Below, piece after piece: positions 31,917 through 44,176 of a stretch of DNA of 64,000 nucleotides (position 1 is the first letter of the stretch; the number at the start of each line of letters is the position of its first letter). The stretch lies in NCBI RefSeq assembly GCF_947507565.1, contig NC_089175.1, positions 1,973,733 to 2,037,732 on the forward strand, read 5' to 3'. The notes under the pieces are model-generated. The model searched no databases. It was not told where the DNA came from and worked only from the letters and a program-made list of their open reading frames with translations. The stretch comes from Oscarella lobularis. Lineage: Eukaryota; Porifera; Homoscleromorpha; Homosclerophorida; Oscarellidae. The translations under genes were made by a program, and so were the position numbers.

Positions 31917-34822
31917 ATGCACTCTGCACGTCATCTCTGCACGATCGTCTTTCTTCTTCTCTTCGTTCGTCAGGCGTCCGGCAGCTATCAAAAACCGGCG
32001 CCCAGCGCAGCCGAGCGAAAAGAATTCCGAAAGAATACGGCAACCAACAGCGAAACAATGCAAGTCTTCGGCGTCCTGATCTACACGTACAAAGATCAAA
32101 ACGGTCAACCGAAAAGCGTGCCGTACTGCGAAGGCGTTCTCTTAGGCGAGCGCTACGTTCTGACCTCGGCGGCGTGCACGCCGTCGCAGGCGCTGAGCGA
32201 CAATCTCTTTCCCCGAGGGGCAGACCCGAGTTCGTCGACGTTTTCCTTTCGGCATAGGAGCGCCGAAAATCCCTTTGAACCGACTAACATTCGCCTTACC
32301 GTGGACAAAGCCCATGCGATTATTCATCTTTCTCGTTCGGTAAAGCGACCGCCGGCTTATTATGCGTTTCCGTCGTGGGACGGAAACGTCCAATCGAGCG
32401 ATAACAAATGGAATATCCGTGCGGAGGAAGTCGCGGACAATCCCATCCGGCTTTCCTCCTGGTACGCTGCCGACGAGTCGAGCAGTCGCGCGAGTAATCT
32501 CCAGTCGGCGTTGAGCTCGTGTGAGTTCGTCAAACGGGTGAATCTCATTGCTTTAGAGTGCAGTTCCAAGACGGGCGAAACGCTGGTTTACAACGGTGCG
32601 GCGTTCTTTAAGCTTACGACAACGGCGAGTACGCGAAGCGTTGCCGTACTCGGAGTCGTCAATCTCAAGGCATCGGGAACCAGTTGCAGGGACGCTCCTT
32701 CTACTGTGACACCCGGACTCGGTTTGGGAGTTTCGGGTGGTAGTAAGGGCTATTTGTGTGGCAAGCGATTGGATCAGAAAGCCGTCAGAGATATTCTCTT
32801 CACTATGAGCGAGGTGTCTGGTAGTCATATTTCTTCGGATTCGGACGTCATACCGTCGCAAACGATTGGTAAGTTTTTAGAGTTAGGATTTCATTGCTCA
32901 TTATCATGACCTTCAATTCTCTTCTGCATGACAGTCGGAACGATGAATTTGAACGGTTTGGCTAGATACGCGCGTGACATGAAAGAAGTTTTAGCGAAAA
33001 GCGTAGTGGAGATTCTTACCAAACCGTCGATTATGGCCATGCAAGAGGTCCCAGCCATGAAGGGAACATCTGCCGCCGAAACGTTCTTTAAAAGCCAACA
33101 AATACTAAACCACCCAGACGTTTTGATGACTCACACAGACGTGATGAACAACCTGGTCTTTTTATACAAAAGGGCTGAAGTTGAGTTGAAAGGCAAGTGC
33201 CAACCTATTCAAAAATTTGGTCAGCTATGCCTTTTTAAAGTGAGCGCGTCTATATTACAGAAATGTCTATTGTTACTCACGTAAATAATGTACTTTTAGT
33301 TTAAGAGAGCAGCGGAGTGCTTTGCCATGATCAACGTTCATCTTACGTACGGAAAACCTACAAAACGAAACGCGGAAATCAAATCACTGAGAACATTTAT
33401 TGACGCTTATCAAGCACCGAGTGGTTGTTCCAAAGTCGTTCTTTGCTTAGGCGACTTTAACACAGGAGGCGGAAGCGGCGCACCAGACGAAATAACGGAC
33501 GCAAAATTTTTACTGAAAAATCTGTAAGAAGATCCGGCTTCCTTTGATATACAAAGTACCGTTTATATTTCAGGAACAACATGCGTTTTCACGATCCAGG
33601 TCCGACGACTCCCAAAGTGGGCGGCGAGTCTCATTACGATCGAATACTCGTTAGCGAAAACCTACGATTGATGCACTATTACTGGCCGAACGGTGACGTT
33701 GGTCAGTCCAGGGGAATACGCACCCAATCGGACCGAATCCGATATTACCTGAATAATTATATTCCATTCATGCCGGAGTCTCTCCGCAAGTTGTCTCCGG
33801 GTTTTCGTAACGTCGATCTTAGCGATCATTTGCCTGTCATTTACAAGCTCGACGGAAAAACGGCCATAGGTACGTGGAACGTCGAACATTTTGACGTCAC
33901 CGTTCCGGACTATTTGAACCTCGATCGAAAGGAAGACAAGCACAAGGATAAATTTGAAACTATCTTCAATTTGTTCAACGTGTTAGCCGTTCAAGAGCTA
34001 TCGTCCGCTTTCGATGGAAGCAAATTCAATGACGACATCACGAAACCCTATCTTGTCAGTGGCCCAAAGTTATTTGGCAAAACTTGGCTTATAAGTAGAG
34101 ATGTCAGAGAACTGGGCTTCGCCTACGATGAAGGGGTTCTAGATCTCGTTTCGTGCAGGAAGCTCGACATGTCAGGACATACATTCAAAACAGACAAAGG
34201 CGATAAACCTTATCGTGACGGCTTTGGCTGTACTTTTAGAAGGAAAGACGACAATACGGTGCGAAAAGAAAAGCAGCAATTTTAGACAAAACTATGTGAA
34301 ATCAAACTTTTAGAAATTCAGCCTCGTTTCAGTTCACGTTCTCAACGCTAAAAGCACGCTCACCGTTGCAAGAGAATACATAGCGGAAGCTGAAGTGAGG
34401 TATCCTCCCTACGGACCGGGGAGCACGGCTGCTTTTGTCGTAGGAGATTTTAACGTCGACGAACCTTATTTCGCTCAAATTCTACAATCGTCCAGGTTGA
34501 GAAAGCATAAATACACCGTGTATTTAGTCGATAAACGGTTATTATTGATTATAGGTGTCAGCATGAACGTGGTTCACATTCTAGCTGGCATTTTACAATG
34601 CCGAACTCGAAAAATTCCCGAGACTATATCTGGCGCGTGGGAAACAAAAATCCTGGACAAACCGGTTGCAGAGTCATCAATCCCGAACTGCACAAAGGAT
34701 CGTCAACATTTACTTTTCCGAGCACTCGCCAGCAAATGAAAGCGTTTTCGTCGTGGAAAGAAATTTCTGACCATTATCCCGTTTACGCGCAATTTTATGA
34801 CCCAACTCAGATAGACGACTAG
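31917..34822 (+). CDS. Secreted trypsin-like pseudoprotease fused to two DNase I-like (EEP) domains, copy 1
   Basis: Six exons: 31917-32868, 32935-33239, 33300-33523, 33574-34258, 34314-34495 and 34555-34822, giving 871 residues. A signal peptide ends near QASGSY. Residues about 40-300 have a trypsin-like fold pattern (CEGVLLGERYVLTSAAC), but the catalytic His of TAAHC is replaced and the GDSGG site reads VYNGAAFF, so it should be inactive. The first endonuclease/exonuclease/phosphatase domain has VGTMNLNG, AMQEVP, INVHLTYG, LGDFNTGG and LSDHLPV. The second has IGTWNVEHF, AVQELSS, VSVHVLNAK, VGDFNVDEP and ISDHYPVY. All the Asn, Glu, His and Asp-Asn positions expected of DNase I-like metal-dependent phosphodiesterases are present in both. 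Likely an extracellular nuclease with a protein-binding head; substrate unknown. An upstream in-frame ATG at 31848 would weaken the signal peptide. Confidence 0.85.
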
Positions 34823-34904
34823 AAAACAAGTGTGTCGTTCAGTTGCTTGCGCAAGCATTAGAGTATCTAGAGTGGCCAGTCTGTCTATCTCTGCGTGTTC
34901 GAAA

Positions 34905-34910
34905 AATAAA
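34905..34910 (+). terminator. Polyadenylation signal, unit 1 nuclease gene
   Basis: AATAAA 83 bases after the stop. The same signal is conserved in unit 2 at 43946. Confidence 0.6.
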
Positions 34911-35054
34911 AAGAATCACATTCTAATACGAATTATATGTGACGGAGCAACGGTGACGGAGCAACGGTGACGTGTCAACAATAGGACCCGTATAGTTTCT
35001 TCGTTCAACGCTTTGAGGACGTCGCATCGTCGACGATTTGCGCCATCTGAGCAA

Positions 35055-35130
35055 TAGAAGATGCTGCTCATCGACATCCTTACCGCAGAAGAGCCAAGGA
35101 ACGTTCCTCGCGGTGCCGGAGAAGGAAAGA
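35055..35130 (+). pseudogene. CARD exon remnant next to unit 2
   Basis: Counterpart of the remnant at 26030. The bases CTGCTCATCGACATCCTTACC match the LLIDILP codons of the CARD exons (compare 49950-49975). The following CGCAGAAG...GGAACGTTCCTCGCGGTGCC matches the PQ-x-TFLAVL part after a frame shift and a deletion. Not functional as read. Confidence 0.6.
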
Positions 35131-35300
35131 AGAAGATCAAGACGCCTCTCGAGCTCTCGTCGAGGATCGTCGACGGGGTTCGGTCGTACGCTTGCGACAA
35201 TCAGTTTATCTATCAGCCCTATGCACTCTACTCACGGACTCACGCCTACTCGATACATAACGAGGTGGGAAGAGTCTACAGGCAGAAAATTTTGATGTTT

Positions 35301-38300
35301 TCAATTTCTTTCAATTCCTCCTGAAGAATTTTCGAAATCTGCTTCGCTTGGAACACCGTCTGCCGTATCATCGTCAGAAGATTCTAAAATATCGATCTCT
35401 CTTAGGAAGTTCAGTAGTAGCGATTTTCTTGTACGTACCACTTCAATTTTGTCAAGGCTTTCGAGAAGGTCTAAAGCCGACGCCTTCCTCGGATCATTTG
35501 GAGCAATGTCTCTGTATGGCCGAGACAATTCCCGGCACAATCTCTCAATGTATACACCTAGTTCCAATCCCGTCTTTCTCTTGATTCCATTTCCGTATTT
35601 CATCAGTAGACTACGTATAGCGGCTGAATTTTGCTCGGTCAGGCGTCCTTTCACGGTCTTTTCCAAGTTATCAATTCCTATTAATTAATTAATTAATTAA
35701 TTAATTAAACAAGGTCTTGCCTTTCACTATTCACTACCTTTGCCGACATCTTCGACGACGACTTTGTTGATTTCTTCTGCAGTCGTATTCCTTGTGAACT
35801 CTTCGATCTCTTCATTCGTCAAAGCGTCAGGTTTCTCGCTCAAGTCATCTAATCTCGCCTGCTCGTCCTCTTCCGTCTTCAGTGCTTCGAGTTTTTGACG
35901 AGCTTCGCCAGCATCTGCTTCAGCTCTCTCTTCTATTTTCGTCAGGTTTTGAAAACCGGAATCCAGGACCGTTTTCGTCTCTTCGTAGAACTTGACTGAT
36001 TGGGACCAACCGGCGTAGACCGTTTCGATGGCTTTAGGAATTTCCGAAACAAGGTTTTTCAAGTGATCGAAATGCTGACACCTTTTCTCGTCCGTGTCTA
36101 TAGAAATCAGCAACGTGATATATAATTACCTCTGTAAGTACAAAACTCATACCTAGAGCAGACGGCAAAGCGACATCTATGACTTGAATTTCGTCGTCTG
36201 AGTTCATGACGTCGTCCGGAATCGCAGGAGCAGAGTTCGCCAATTGGACTTGTTCATTAAAATATTTTAGATGATCTTCTACTTCCCGAGCCGTTAGCTG
36301 CTCTTCGTTGTTAACGTCGGCATTTCTTTTGGAAAAGCTCGTAGACGTCGCAATCGATTTCGCTCTAATGGAGCGACGCTTTTTTCCGGGCCTGTAGACG
36401 TACAGTTCAGGAAGATAATGACGTCGGCTATAGTCGGGAAGCGAACGACGAATTTGTTCGGTGACTTCGCGACGTTTTCTTCCAGATATTCCGGGAAATA
36501 CCGCATCGGCCAAGTCCAAAGCCATGTCTTTAACGCTTTTCAGTCGCAATTCGAACTTCAGTTCCACGTCGTGTTTACCGAGAAACGACACGACGATCGC
36601 TCCTTTGAAATGGCCCTCAGTCACGAGCCCAATTTTCACGTCGAATTCGATCTTCTTGATATTTATAATACCACCGAGTCCTAAATTGACTATAAATTTC
36701 GCCGCTTCGGCTCCAATTTTGACCGCGACTTTTGCCGCTTCCAAGACGTCAGTGGCCACGTCTAGAGTCCACCTGCTGCTATCGACGATCTTTTCTGCGA
36801 GCCATAAAGCTGCATAGGCAGTTTTTCGCAGACCCTTGCAGGCAAGATTTGCCGCTTCGCAAATCAAATCGGGAGCTTTCCTACAGCACTTGTTCCAACC
36901 CGGGCATCCTATGCACGCACCCCAAAATCTCTTGCAGCACGATTTCCAAGACGGGCACCCAATGCAAACTATAAATTCAGTAAGTTCAACGTATAACAGC
37001 GATTGTTATGCTTACTCTTGTGGCACGTCCGAATGCTGCACAAATTATTCACGTTGTTTTTTTTCCTCTTCAAGTCCGCAACCGCGGCGTCAAACTTTGG
37101 TTCCGCAGCTCGCACTTTCGCTTGGGCTTTGCTGATTTCTGCTGCGGCATCTTTTGCGGCTTCGTCAATGACAGCGAGAGCTTTTTTACGAATTTCTTCC
37201 ATCCACTCTGTCGAAAGGAGCCCGTACACTTGAAACGACGCTTCTTGAAGGGAACCGTAGGGAGCGTAGACTCGCAAGAGCGCATCGAACAGGATAAGCC
37301 GCCCGCGAATCCAAAACACGAATTGCGTGTTCGTAATTTGCAAAAATACCTCGCGCTCAATCATACCCTTCAACAAACTCACGTACCCTTGGGCGGTGAC
37401 GTTCACCTTCGGGAGTGGAAACGCCTGAATATCGGCGACCAATATAGGACCGCTGCTCTTGTCGCTACTCGACTTGTAGAGTTGAAGGAGACCGCCAGCC
37501 AAATTGAGAGGAGTCATGCGAATGTCGATCTTGATGCCGCGCGGAAGTCCGATATCTATATAAGCGGAGAGTTGAAAACCGAGTATATCGATTGTTCCGT
37601 TGAGAACGAAGCCTTGAGGAATGACGATGCCCGACGGAACGAGTTCTCGAGCATCGAGAGAAAACGACACCTCGAGGCCTTTGGGAAGTCCACTGTCTCT
37701 CAAGCACGTTGGCAAACTCAGGTCAATTTCAAATGCTTCTAGCACGGCGCCCAATGTAAGTTTATTAATCGAACCGTAGAAGTAGTTGCGTCTCGGCATT
37801 AGCGGGTCGATGCCGAGGTAAACTTTGGCGATGATTTCTTTACCGCTGTCTATTTTTCCCACGCGCAATTCGCCGCCCACTTCGATGCCAACAAGCGGCA
37901 CGCCCGGCTTGAGCGCGACCGAGAGAATCGCATTGCCGAAAGCGAGAAAATTAATACCAAAAGCTCGTTTCCATATGCCTTTCATATTCATCGACAGCTC
38001 TAGTCCCTGAAGACCAAATCGCACTGCGCCAGTGAATGATATAGGAGGATTTGTTAGCGCTAACACGGCTCGTATTCCAACGTACGTTTCGGCGCCCAAA
38101 GCAAACTCCAACGCCGCCTCGCTCAGAATTAGACCGTCCCCTAATCGTATGTTGTTCACACCGGCGCTGATAAGAATTTGTTTGAGCGACGTGATGGTTG
38201 TCGTGATTTGCAGACTGGCGTCACTACCGAGCGCTCCTTTGGCGAAGTCGCAGAACGCATCTCCTTGACAGTCGTCGGGAAACGTAAATACGGCAACAAG

Positions 38301-40275
38301 TGAGTCCGCGTTGAATAGGAATTCGGCTCAGCGTTTCGCCGCTGAGAGTAACTCCGTCCATCGTCTTCGACGATATCACTACGGCGACCTTGAGCGATCT
38401 GTCGAGCAAAGATAGCGCTTTGACATTTTTCTTAGTCAACTTCTCTATGACATCAGCGAATCCAATATTGCCCAACTCAATGCCGACAGCCATGGCAGCC
38501 TTTCCAGTTTGCTTGCTTACGACCAAGTTGACTGTAGCTCCAGCCCAACCGGCGATCTGAGGAGTGCCGGCCAGTTTGAATTGAAAACCCTTAGCACCGG
38601 TTCCGACCGGAATTTCAAATGACGGTCGGAGAATGGAGAAGTCAGCCATTGAGGCTGATTGCAGAACGGAGGAGAGTTCATCGGGTAAGAAGTCGGCGTC
38701 CATTTTCTGCAGAATCGCAGCGACATTGAGATCGTTACCTTCGCCCGATAGTATGAAGCCTTTGGCCGTGCGTTTGTCTCGGTTGGGTGCCGCAGGCGAA
38801 ATGGGAGCTAACGCCGCCGGCTGTATGGTCACGGGAAAATCGGCCGAGCCAAACTGCCAGAAACCGTCGGCTTTGAAGACGGTTTTTCTCGGTTTGGAAA
38901 GCGTTATGTTTATAAGAATGGACGGGTTCAAAATTGTCGCTATACCCGGAGTGATTTCTAATGAATCTCCGAATTTCAGTTCGATTGCGAGCGTTTTTAT
39001 CTTCTTCGCTATCGTCAGCTGAAAGCCGTACAACTGAACGTCGAGCAAGCCCGAAACGCCGGGCGGAAGATCGAGTTCTTCAACATCGAAGTCGGGTATT
39101 ATTGCAGTCAATAAATTTGAGAGCTTCAACGCAGCGCCTGGGTCGACGAAAGAGAACTGCAAGCCACCAGGACCGATGCTGACAGAGAAGACGACAGCTG
39201 GTTTATCCGGTATGATGGGTATGGCAGCGATTAGAGTGACCCCTTTGTTGATGGGACGCACTTGCGTCAGTATCCCATCGAGAACCTCAGGAAGAAAGTT
39301 GGGGGTCAGACTTCCTGTTGATATAATGAGACCTGTTTCCGGAACGGTGAGAGAGCCAATGAGAGGCACGTCAGTGACGTCCAACCCGGATATTTTCCTA
39401 ATTAGACCCGCGAGCGAGAACGACGGCAAATTGATTGCAATTGTGACGGCAGTTCTCGCGTCCTGAAGAGCCGTCTTCTTGTATCGCGTCACGAGGAGAT
39501 GACACCGAAAGCTGCCCCAACCGGTTATCGTCGGATTTCCAGACAGTCCGATAGCAAAGCCGTCTTCGCCGTACGTTCCAACGAATCGGGAGTTCTGAAG
39601 ACTGAAGCGATCGAGTCCGGCTTCCCGAAGGGGCCCCTCCATCTCTGCAGGAAGTAGGGCTTCGCTGAGAAGCCTTATCAGTTCGCCGACTGGGATATCA
39701 CCATTGTTTGGAATACCGCGAAAGTAAAATCGATCGCCCTGCTGGCTTATTTTGAAGTCGAAGTTGATGTCGCCGACTTGCCATACGCCAGCGAGAGCGA
39801 ACCCCTGTATAGAGAATTTGTCGCTGAGCGCCTGCACCTCGGGGCTGAGCTCCATCGCCACGACGACGGTGACGTCGCCCAGAAGAAGAAAATCGGGCAC
39901 GAGTGTGAACGTAGGAAACTCTCGCGTGCCGACGGACCACTCGTTTCGCTCGGTATCTAGCGAGAAATTCGCAATTTTAAAATGGAACGGATTATCGACG
40001 TTCGCCGAGCTGATTCCGAGCGATCAATGGACGCTGGGCAGCATGAGCTCGACTAGACCGAGCACGCGAAGATCGCTTTGCTCGGCGACGACGCCGAGCA
40101 TGACATTGCCTCTCATGTATATCTGAACGTTATCATCGTTCAACGTGTCGAAACCGCTGCCGTACGTATTTGCCATTTGGTCTAACACGCCTGGATCGCC
40201 GAGAAAGTTGCATTGTCCTTTGTGTAGCAGCAGGACGACGACGACGACGACGACGACGCCGATCAGCTGCAGCAT
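35301..40275 (-). pseudogene. Giant secreted protein, copy 2 (disrupted)
   Basis: Collinear with copy 1: exon equivalents 40275-37016, 36968-36153, 36097-35738 and 35677-35301. Two lesions break the long first exon. A TGA at 40026-40024 stands where copy 1 has an arginine codon (CGG), about 84 residues in. A 2-bp deletion near 38300 shifts the frame, where copy 1 reads AACAAATGATAG and this copy AACAAGTGAG on the plus strand. The last exon also diverges around its short terminal intron. The signal peptide carries a run of eight valines from GAC repeats. The rest remains highly similar and open, so the loss is recent. A restart at 39900 could express the bulk without a signal peptide, but the downstream frameshift would still truncate it. 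Confidence 0.75.
35678..35708. repeat. TTAA microsatellite in intron of the copy 2 giant gene
   Basis: About seven tandem TTAA units occupy most of the intron between the equivalents of exons 3 and 4. The copy 1 intron at 26634-26686 has a shorter, impure version. A similar run stands at 42300-42323 in an intron of the copy 2 nuclease gene. Confidence 0.85.
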
Positions 40276-40956
40276 CGTGACCTAGCTCGATCCGATGCTG
40301 GACGTCGACTGGTTTTGCTAGGGACATGTCTGCTGAATTTATTTGCGAGACGAAAGCCTCTTCGGTGTTGTTATTGAATCGTCCATTGCGTGGGCTGATT
40401 AAATTTACTATTACGATGTGAGTGAGTGAGTGAGTGAGTGAGTGCAGAAAGTCAACAGCGCAGACCGGCGCTGACTAGTGCTTTGACGTTTTGAAACTGA
40501 CACTAACCTATATATATACAGTTATTGCAAATTTCTGGAACTGGAACTCAAGTCATCGCTGTGGAGTGTTTTTGTCGAAGAGATCTGTGCTTTTGGAATA
40601 GCGCAGACGTTACCGTTATCAGTTATTTGCATAACAAACTGATATAATGTCACTCCCATTGGATTGCCAACGACTGAAAACGCCTCTTTGCTATATAACT
40701 TGACGTGACGTCCGACAGTTTTTTGTGCGATGCTGTTTGCGCATTGTGCGTGCCTCTGCGTGGGATTAGGAATTCACTAATGGAGCTAGGGTCTTCCAAA
40801 CAGAGGTCGTCTGTCGCGGCTTCTTGACTCCCAAGTCTTTATTTCTCTTGCGGCAAATGATCAATTACTCATTATAATGATGTTTTAATTCGCCCTTCAA
40901 GATGCTCAACGTTTTCACATCCTCTCCAGTGCACTCGGAGCTGCAATCCGAACAAG
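40276..40956. promoter_or_regulatory. Divergent promoter region of the unit 2 gene pair
   Basis: Homologous to 31227-31916. It contains a GTGA microsatellite (about 40418-40443) absent from unit 1, a TATATATA at 40509, and the conserved TATATAACTTGACGTGACGT near 40692. Confidence 0.55.
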
Positions 40957-43854
40957 ATGCACTCTGCACGTCGCCTTTGCACGATCGTTCTTCTTCTTCT
41001 TCTCTTCGTTCGTCAAGCGTCCGGCAGCTATCAAAAACCGGCGCCCGACGCCGCCGAACGAAAAGAATTCCGAACGAGAACGGCAACCAACAGGGAGACA
41101 ATGCAAGTCTTCGGCATCCTCGTCTACACGTACAAAGATCAAAACGGTCAACCGAAAAGCGTGCCGTACTGCGAAGGCGTTCTCTTAGGCGAGCGCTACG
41201 TTCTGACCTCGGCGGCGTGCTCGCCGGATAAGGCGCTGAGCGACAATCTCATTCCCGATGGGACAGACCAGACGTTCTCCTTTCGGCATAGGGGTGCCGA
41301 AAATTCCTTTGATAAGACAGCCGTTCGCGGTACCATGGACAGAGCCCATGCGATTATTTATCTATCGCGTTCGGTCAAGCAGGCTTATTACGCGTTTCCG
41401 TCGTGGGACGGAAACGATCAATCGACCGATAAGAACTCGTTGAAATGGAACATTCGTGCGGAGGAAGTCGAGGACAATCCCGTCCGGCTTTCGTCGTGGT
41501 ACGCTGCCGACGAGTCGAGCAGTCGCGCGAATAATCTCCAGTCGGCGTTGGACTCGTGTGAGTTTGTCAAACGGGTCGAACGCATCGCTTTAGAGTGCAG
41601 GTCCAAGACGGTCGAAACGCTGGTTTACAGCGGTGCGGCGTTTTTCAAGCTCACGGCGACGGGGAATACGCGAAGCATTGCCGTACTTGGAGTTGTCAAT
41701 CTTAAAGAATCGGCGAAAAGCCGTTGCAGGAACGCTCCTGCGAATGCGACACCCGGACTCGGTTTGGGAGTTTTGGGTAGTAAGGGCTATTTGTGTGGCA
41801 GACAATTGAATGCGAACGCCGTCAGAGACATTCTTCTCACTATGAATGAAGTCTCGTCTGGCGGTCGTATTTCTTCGCATTTGGACGTCATACCGTCGCA
41901 AAAGATTGGTACGTTTCAGAGTTATAAGATTTCATTGCTCATACCGGTAATGTTTTTTCGCCGCGACAGTCGGAACGATGAATATGAACGGTTTGGCTCG
42001 ATATGCACGTGACACGAAGGAACTTTTAGCGGAAAGCGTAAGAGAAATTCTAGCCGAACCGTCGATTATGGCCATGCAAGAGGTCCCAGCCATGAAGGGA
42101 ACATCTACCGTTGAAGAGTTCCTTAGAAGCGACATATTAAGCTGGGTTTCGATGGCTCACACAGACGTGGTCAATAATCTGGTCTTTTTCTACAAAACGA
42201 CTGAAGTTGACCCGACGGGCACATGCCAACCTGTTCAAAATTTTGGTAAGATATGCTTTTTTAAAGTGAGTGCGTCAATATACATCTACTGCTCTTACGT
42301 TAATTAATTAATTAATTAATTAATCTTGTACTCTTAGTTTAAGAGAGCGTCGAAGTGCTTTGCTATGATCAACGTTCATCTTACGTACGGAAAACCTACG
42401 AAACGAAACTCGGAAATCAAATCACTGCGAACATTTATTGACAATTATAAAGCACCGAGTGGTTGTTCCAAAGTCGTTCTTTGCTTAGGCGACTTTAACA
42501 CAGGAGGCGGAAATAACCCACCGAACGAAATAACGGATGCAGAATTCCTACTAAAAAATTTGTAAGAAGATTCTATTTTCTATTTATATACGAACTACCG
42601 CTTTTTAACTTCAGGAACAACATGCGTTTTCACGATCCAGGTCCGACGACTCCAAAAGTGGGCGGTGAGTCTCATTACGATCGAATACTCGTGAGCGAAA
42701 ACCTACGATTGATGCACCATTACTGGCCGTACGGTGACGTTGGTCAGTCCAGGGGAATACGTACCCAATCGGACCGAATCCGATTTTACCTGAATAATTA
42801 TATTCCGCTCATGCCGACTACTCTCCGCGAGTTTGCTCCAGATTTTCGTAACACCGACCTTAGTGATCATTTGCCTGTCATTTACAAGCTCGACGGCAAA
42901 ACGGCCATAGGTACGTGGAACGTTGAGCATTTTGACGTCACCGTGCCAAACGATCCGAACCCCGATCGAAAGGAGAGAGAGCACAGGGATAAATTTGAAA
43001 CCATTTTTAAGTTGTTCAACGTGTTAGCCGTTCAGGAGCTCTCGTCCAATTTCGCTTCAAGCAAACTCTATGACGACCCTACGAAACCCTATCGTGTCAG
43101 TGGCCAAAAATTATTTGGCAAAACTTGGCTTATAAGTAGAGATGTCAGTGAACTGGAATTCGCCTACGATGAAGGGATTCTAAATGTCGTTTCGTGCTCG
43201 AAGCTCGACATGTCACAACATACATTCAAAACGAACAAGGGCGATAAACCTTATCGTGACGGCTTTGGCTGTAGTTTTAGAAGGAAAGACGACAATAAGG
43301 TGCGGAAAGAAAAGAATCAAAACTAAATTGAGACCAACTTTTAGAAATTCAGCCTTGTTTCCGTTCACGTTCTCAACGCTAAAAGCACTCTCGCCGTTGC
43401 AAGGGAATACATAGCGGAAGCTCAAGTGACGTATGCTGCCTTCGGATTGGCAAGTACGCCTGCTTTTGTCTTAGGAGATTTTAATGTTGATGAGCCTTAT
43501 GTCACTGAAAGTCTGCAATCGACCAGGTTAGATCGAAACACTAGAGAAAGCACGCAAGTCGATAAATGGCTATCGTCTAAATCATATAGATGTGAACATG
43601 AAAGGGGATCAGATTCTGAGTGGCATTTTACAATGCCAAACTCGAAAAATTCTCGAGACTATATCTGGCGCGTGGGAAACAAAAATCCTGGGCAGACCGG
43701 TTGCAGGGTGATCAATCCCGAACTGCACAAAAGAGGGTCAACATATACGTTTCCAGACACTACCACGAGAATGAAAGCGTTTTCGTCTTGGAAAGAAGTT
43801 TCTGACCATTATCCTGTTTACGCGCGATTTTTTGACCCAACTAAACTCAGATAG
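40957..43854 (+). CDS. Secreted trypsin-like pseudoprotease fused to two DNase I-like (EEP) domains, copy 2
   Basis: Six exons: 40957-41908, 41970-42265, 42338-42561, 42615-43299, 43345-43526 and 43590-43854, giving 867 residues, all phases preserved. The architecture is as in copy 1. The signal peptide ends near QASGSY. The trypsin-like part has VLTSAAC and VYSGAAFF, again without catalytic His, though a Ser now stands near the site. EEP domain 1 has VGTMNMNG, AMQEVP, LGDFNTGG and LSDHLPV; EEP domain 2 has IGTWNVEHF, AVQELSS, LGDFNVDEP and VSDHYPVY. Differences from copy 1 cluster in the trypsin-like region and the loops (for example DSLKWNIRAEE insertions) while the metal-binding motifs are kept, which argues for selection on the nuclease parts. 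Its divergent partner is broken, so this gene has apparently outlived the pair. Confidence 0.85.
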
Positions 43855-43945
43855 ACGACTATAGTGCGTACGTTGTTCAAGCATGAAAGTATCTATAGGC
43901 TGACGGTCTGTCTATAGCTTCGTGTGTGTGTGTGTGTGTTCGAGA

Positions 43946-43951
43946 AATAAA
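43946..43951 (+). terminator. Polyadenylation signal, unit 2 nuclease gene
   Basis: AATAAA 92 bases after the stop, preceded by a GT microsatellite (43922-43940). It corresponds to 34905 in unit 1. Confidence 0.6.
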
Positions 43952-44176
43952 AAAATCAATGACTCTCAATACGAGTTATTTAGATCAAGAGCGGTACTAG
44001 ACTGTAGCTGACTTTTTTGGGGTTCCTTTTGCCGTGCATGCTGTCGCAAACGCCTGCCAGCGAGATGAAGTAGGCTACGCTGCAGCCCTGGCTACGCTGC
44101 TTGTGGAGCCGCTGTCCAGTTCCCATCAGTTCTGGCTGAAACACGTCATCGTCGACGCCGTCCCGGATAGACCTGC

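Larger units (their letters stand above)
25930..34945. repeat. 9-kb tandem segmental duplication, unit 1
   Basis: From about GACCCGTATAAG at 25930 to the AT-rich text after the AATAAA near 34905, this segment aligns along its length with 34984-43985. Gene order and orientation, introns, the promoter between the two genes and 3' flanks all correspond. The copies differ by scattered substitutions, small indels and microsatellite lengths. Boundaries are estimates. Confidence 0.85.
34984..43985. repeat. 9-kb tandem segmental duplication, unit 2
   Basis: Second copy of the segment 25930-34945, head to tail with only a short non-homologous spacer. The giant secreted gene is disrupted here while the nuclease gene is intact. 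Insertions of TTAA and GTGA/GTGT microsatellites and a GAC-repeat expansion in the signal peptide distinguish this copy. Confidence 0.85.
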
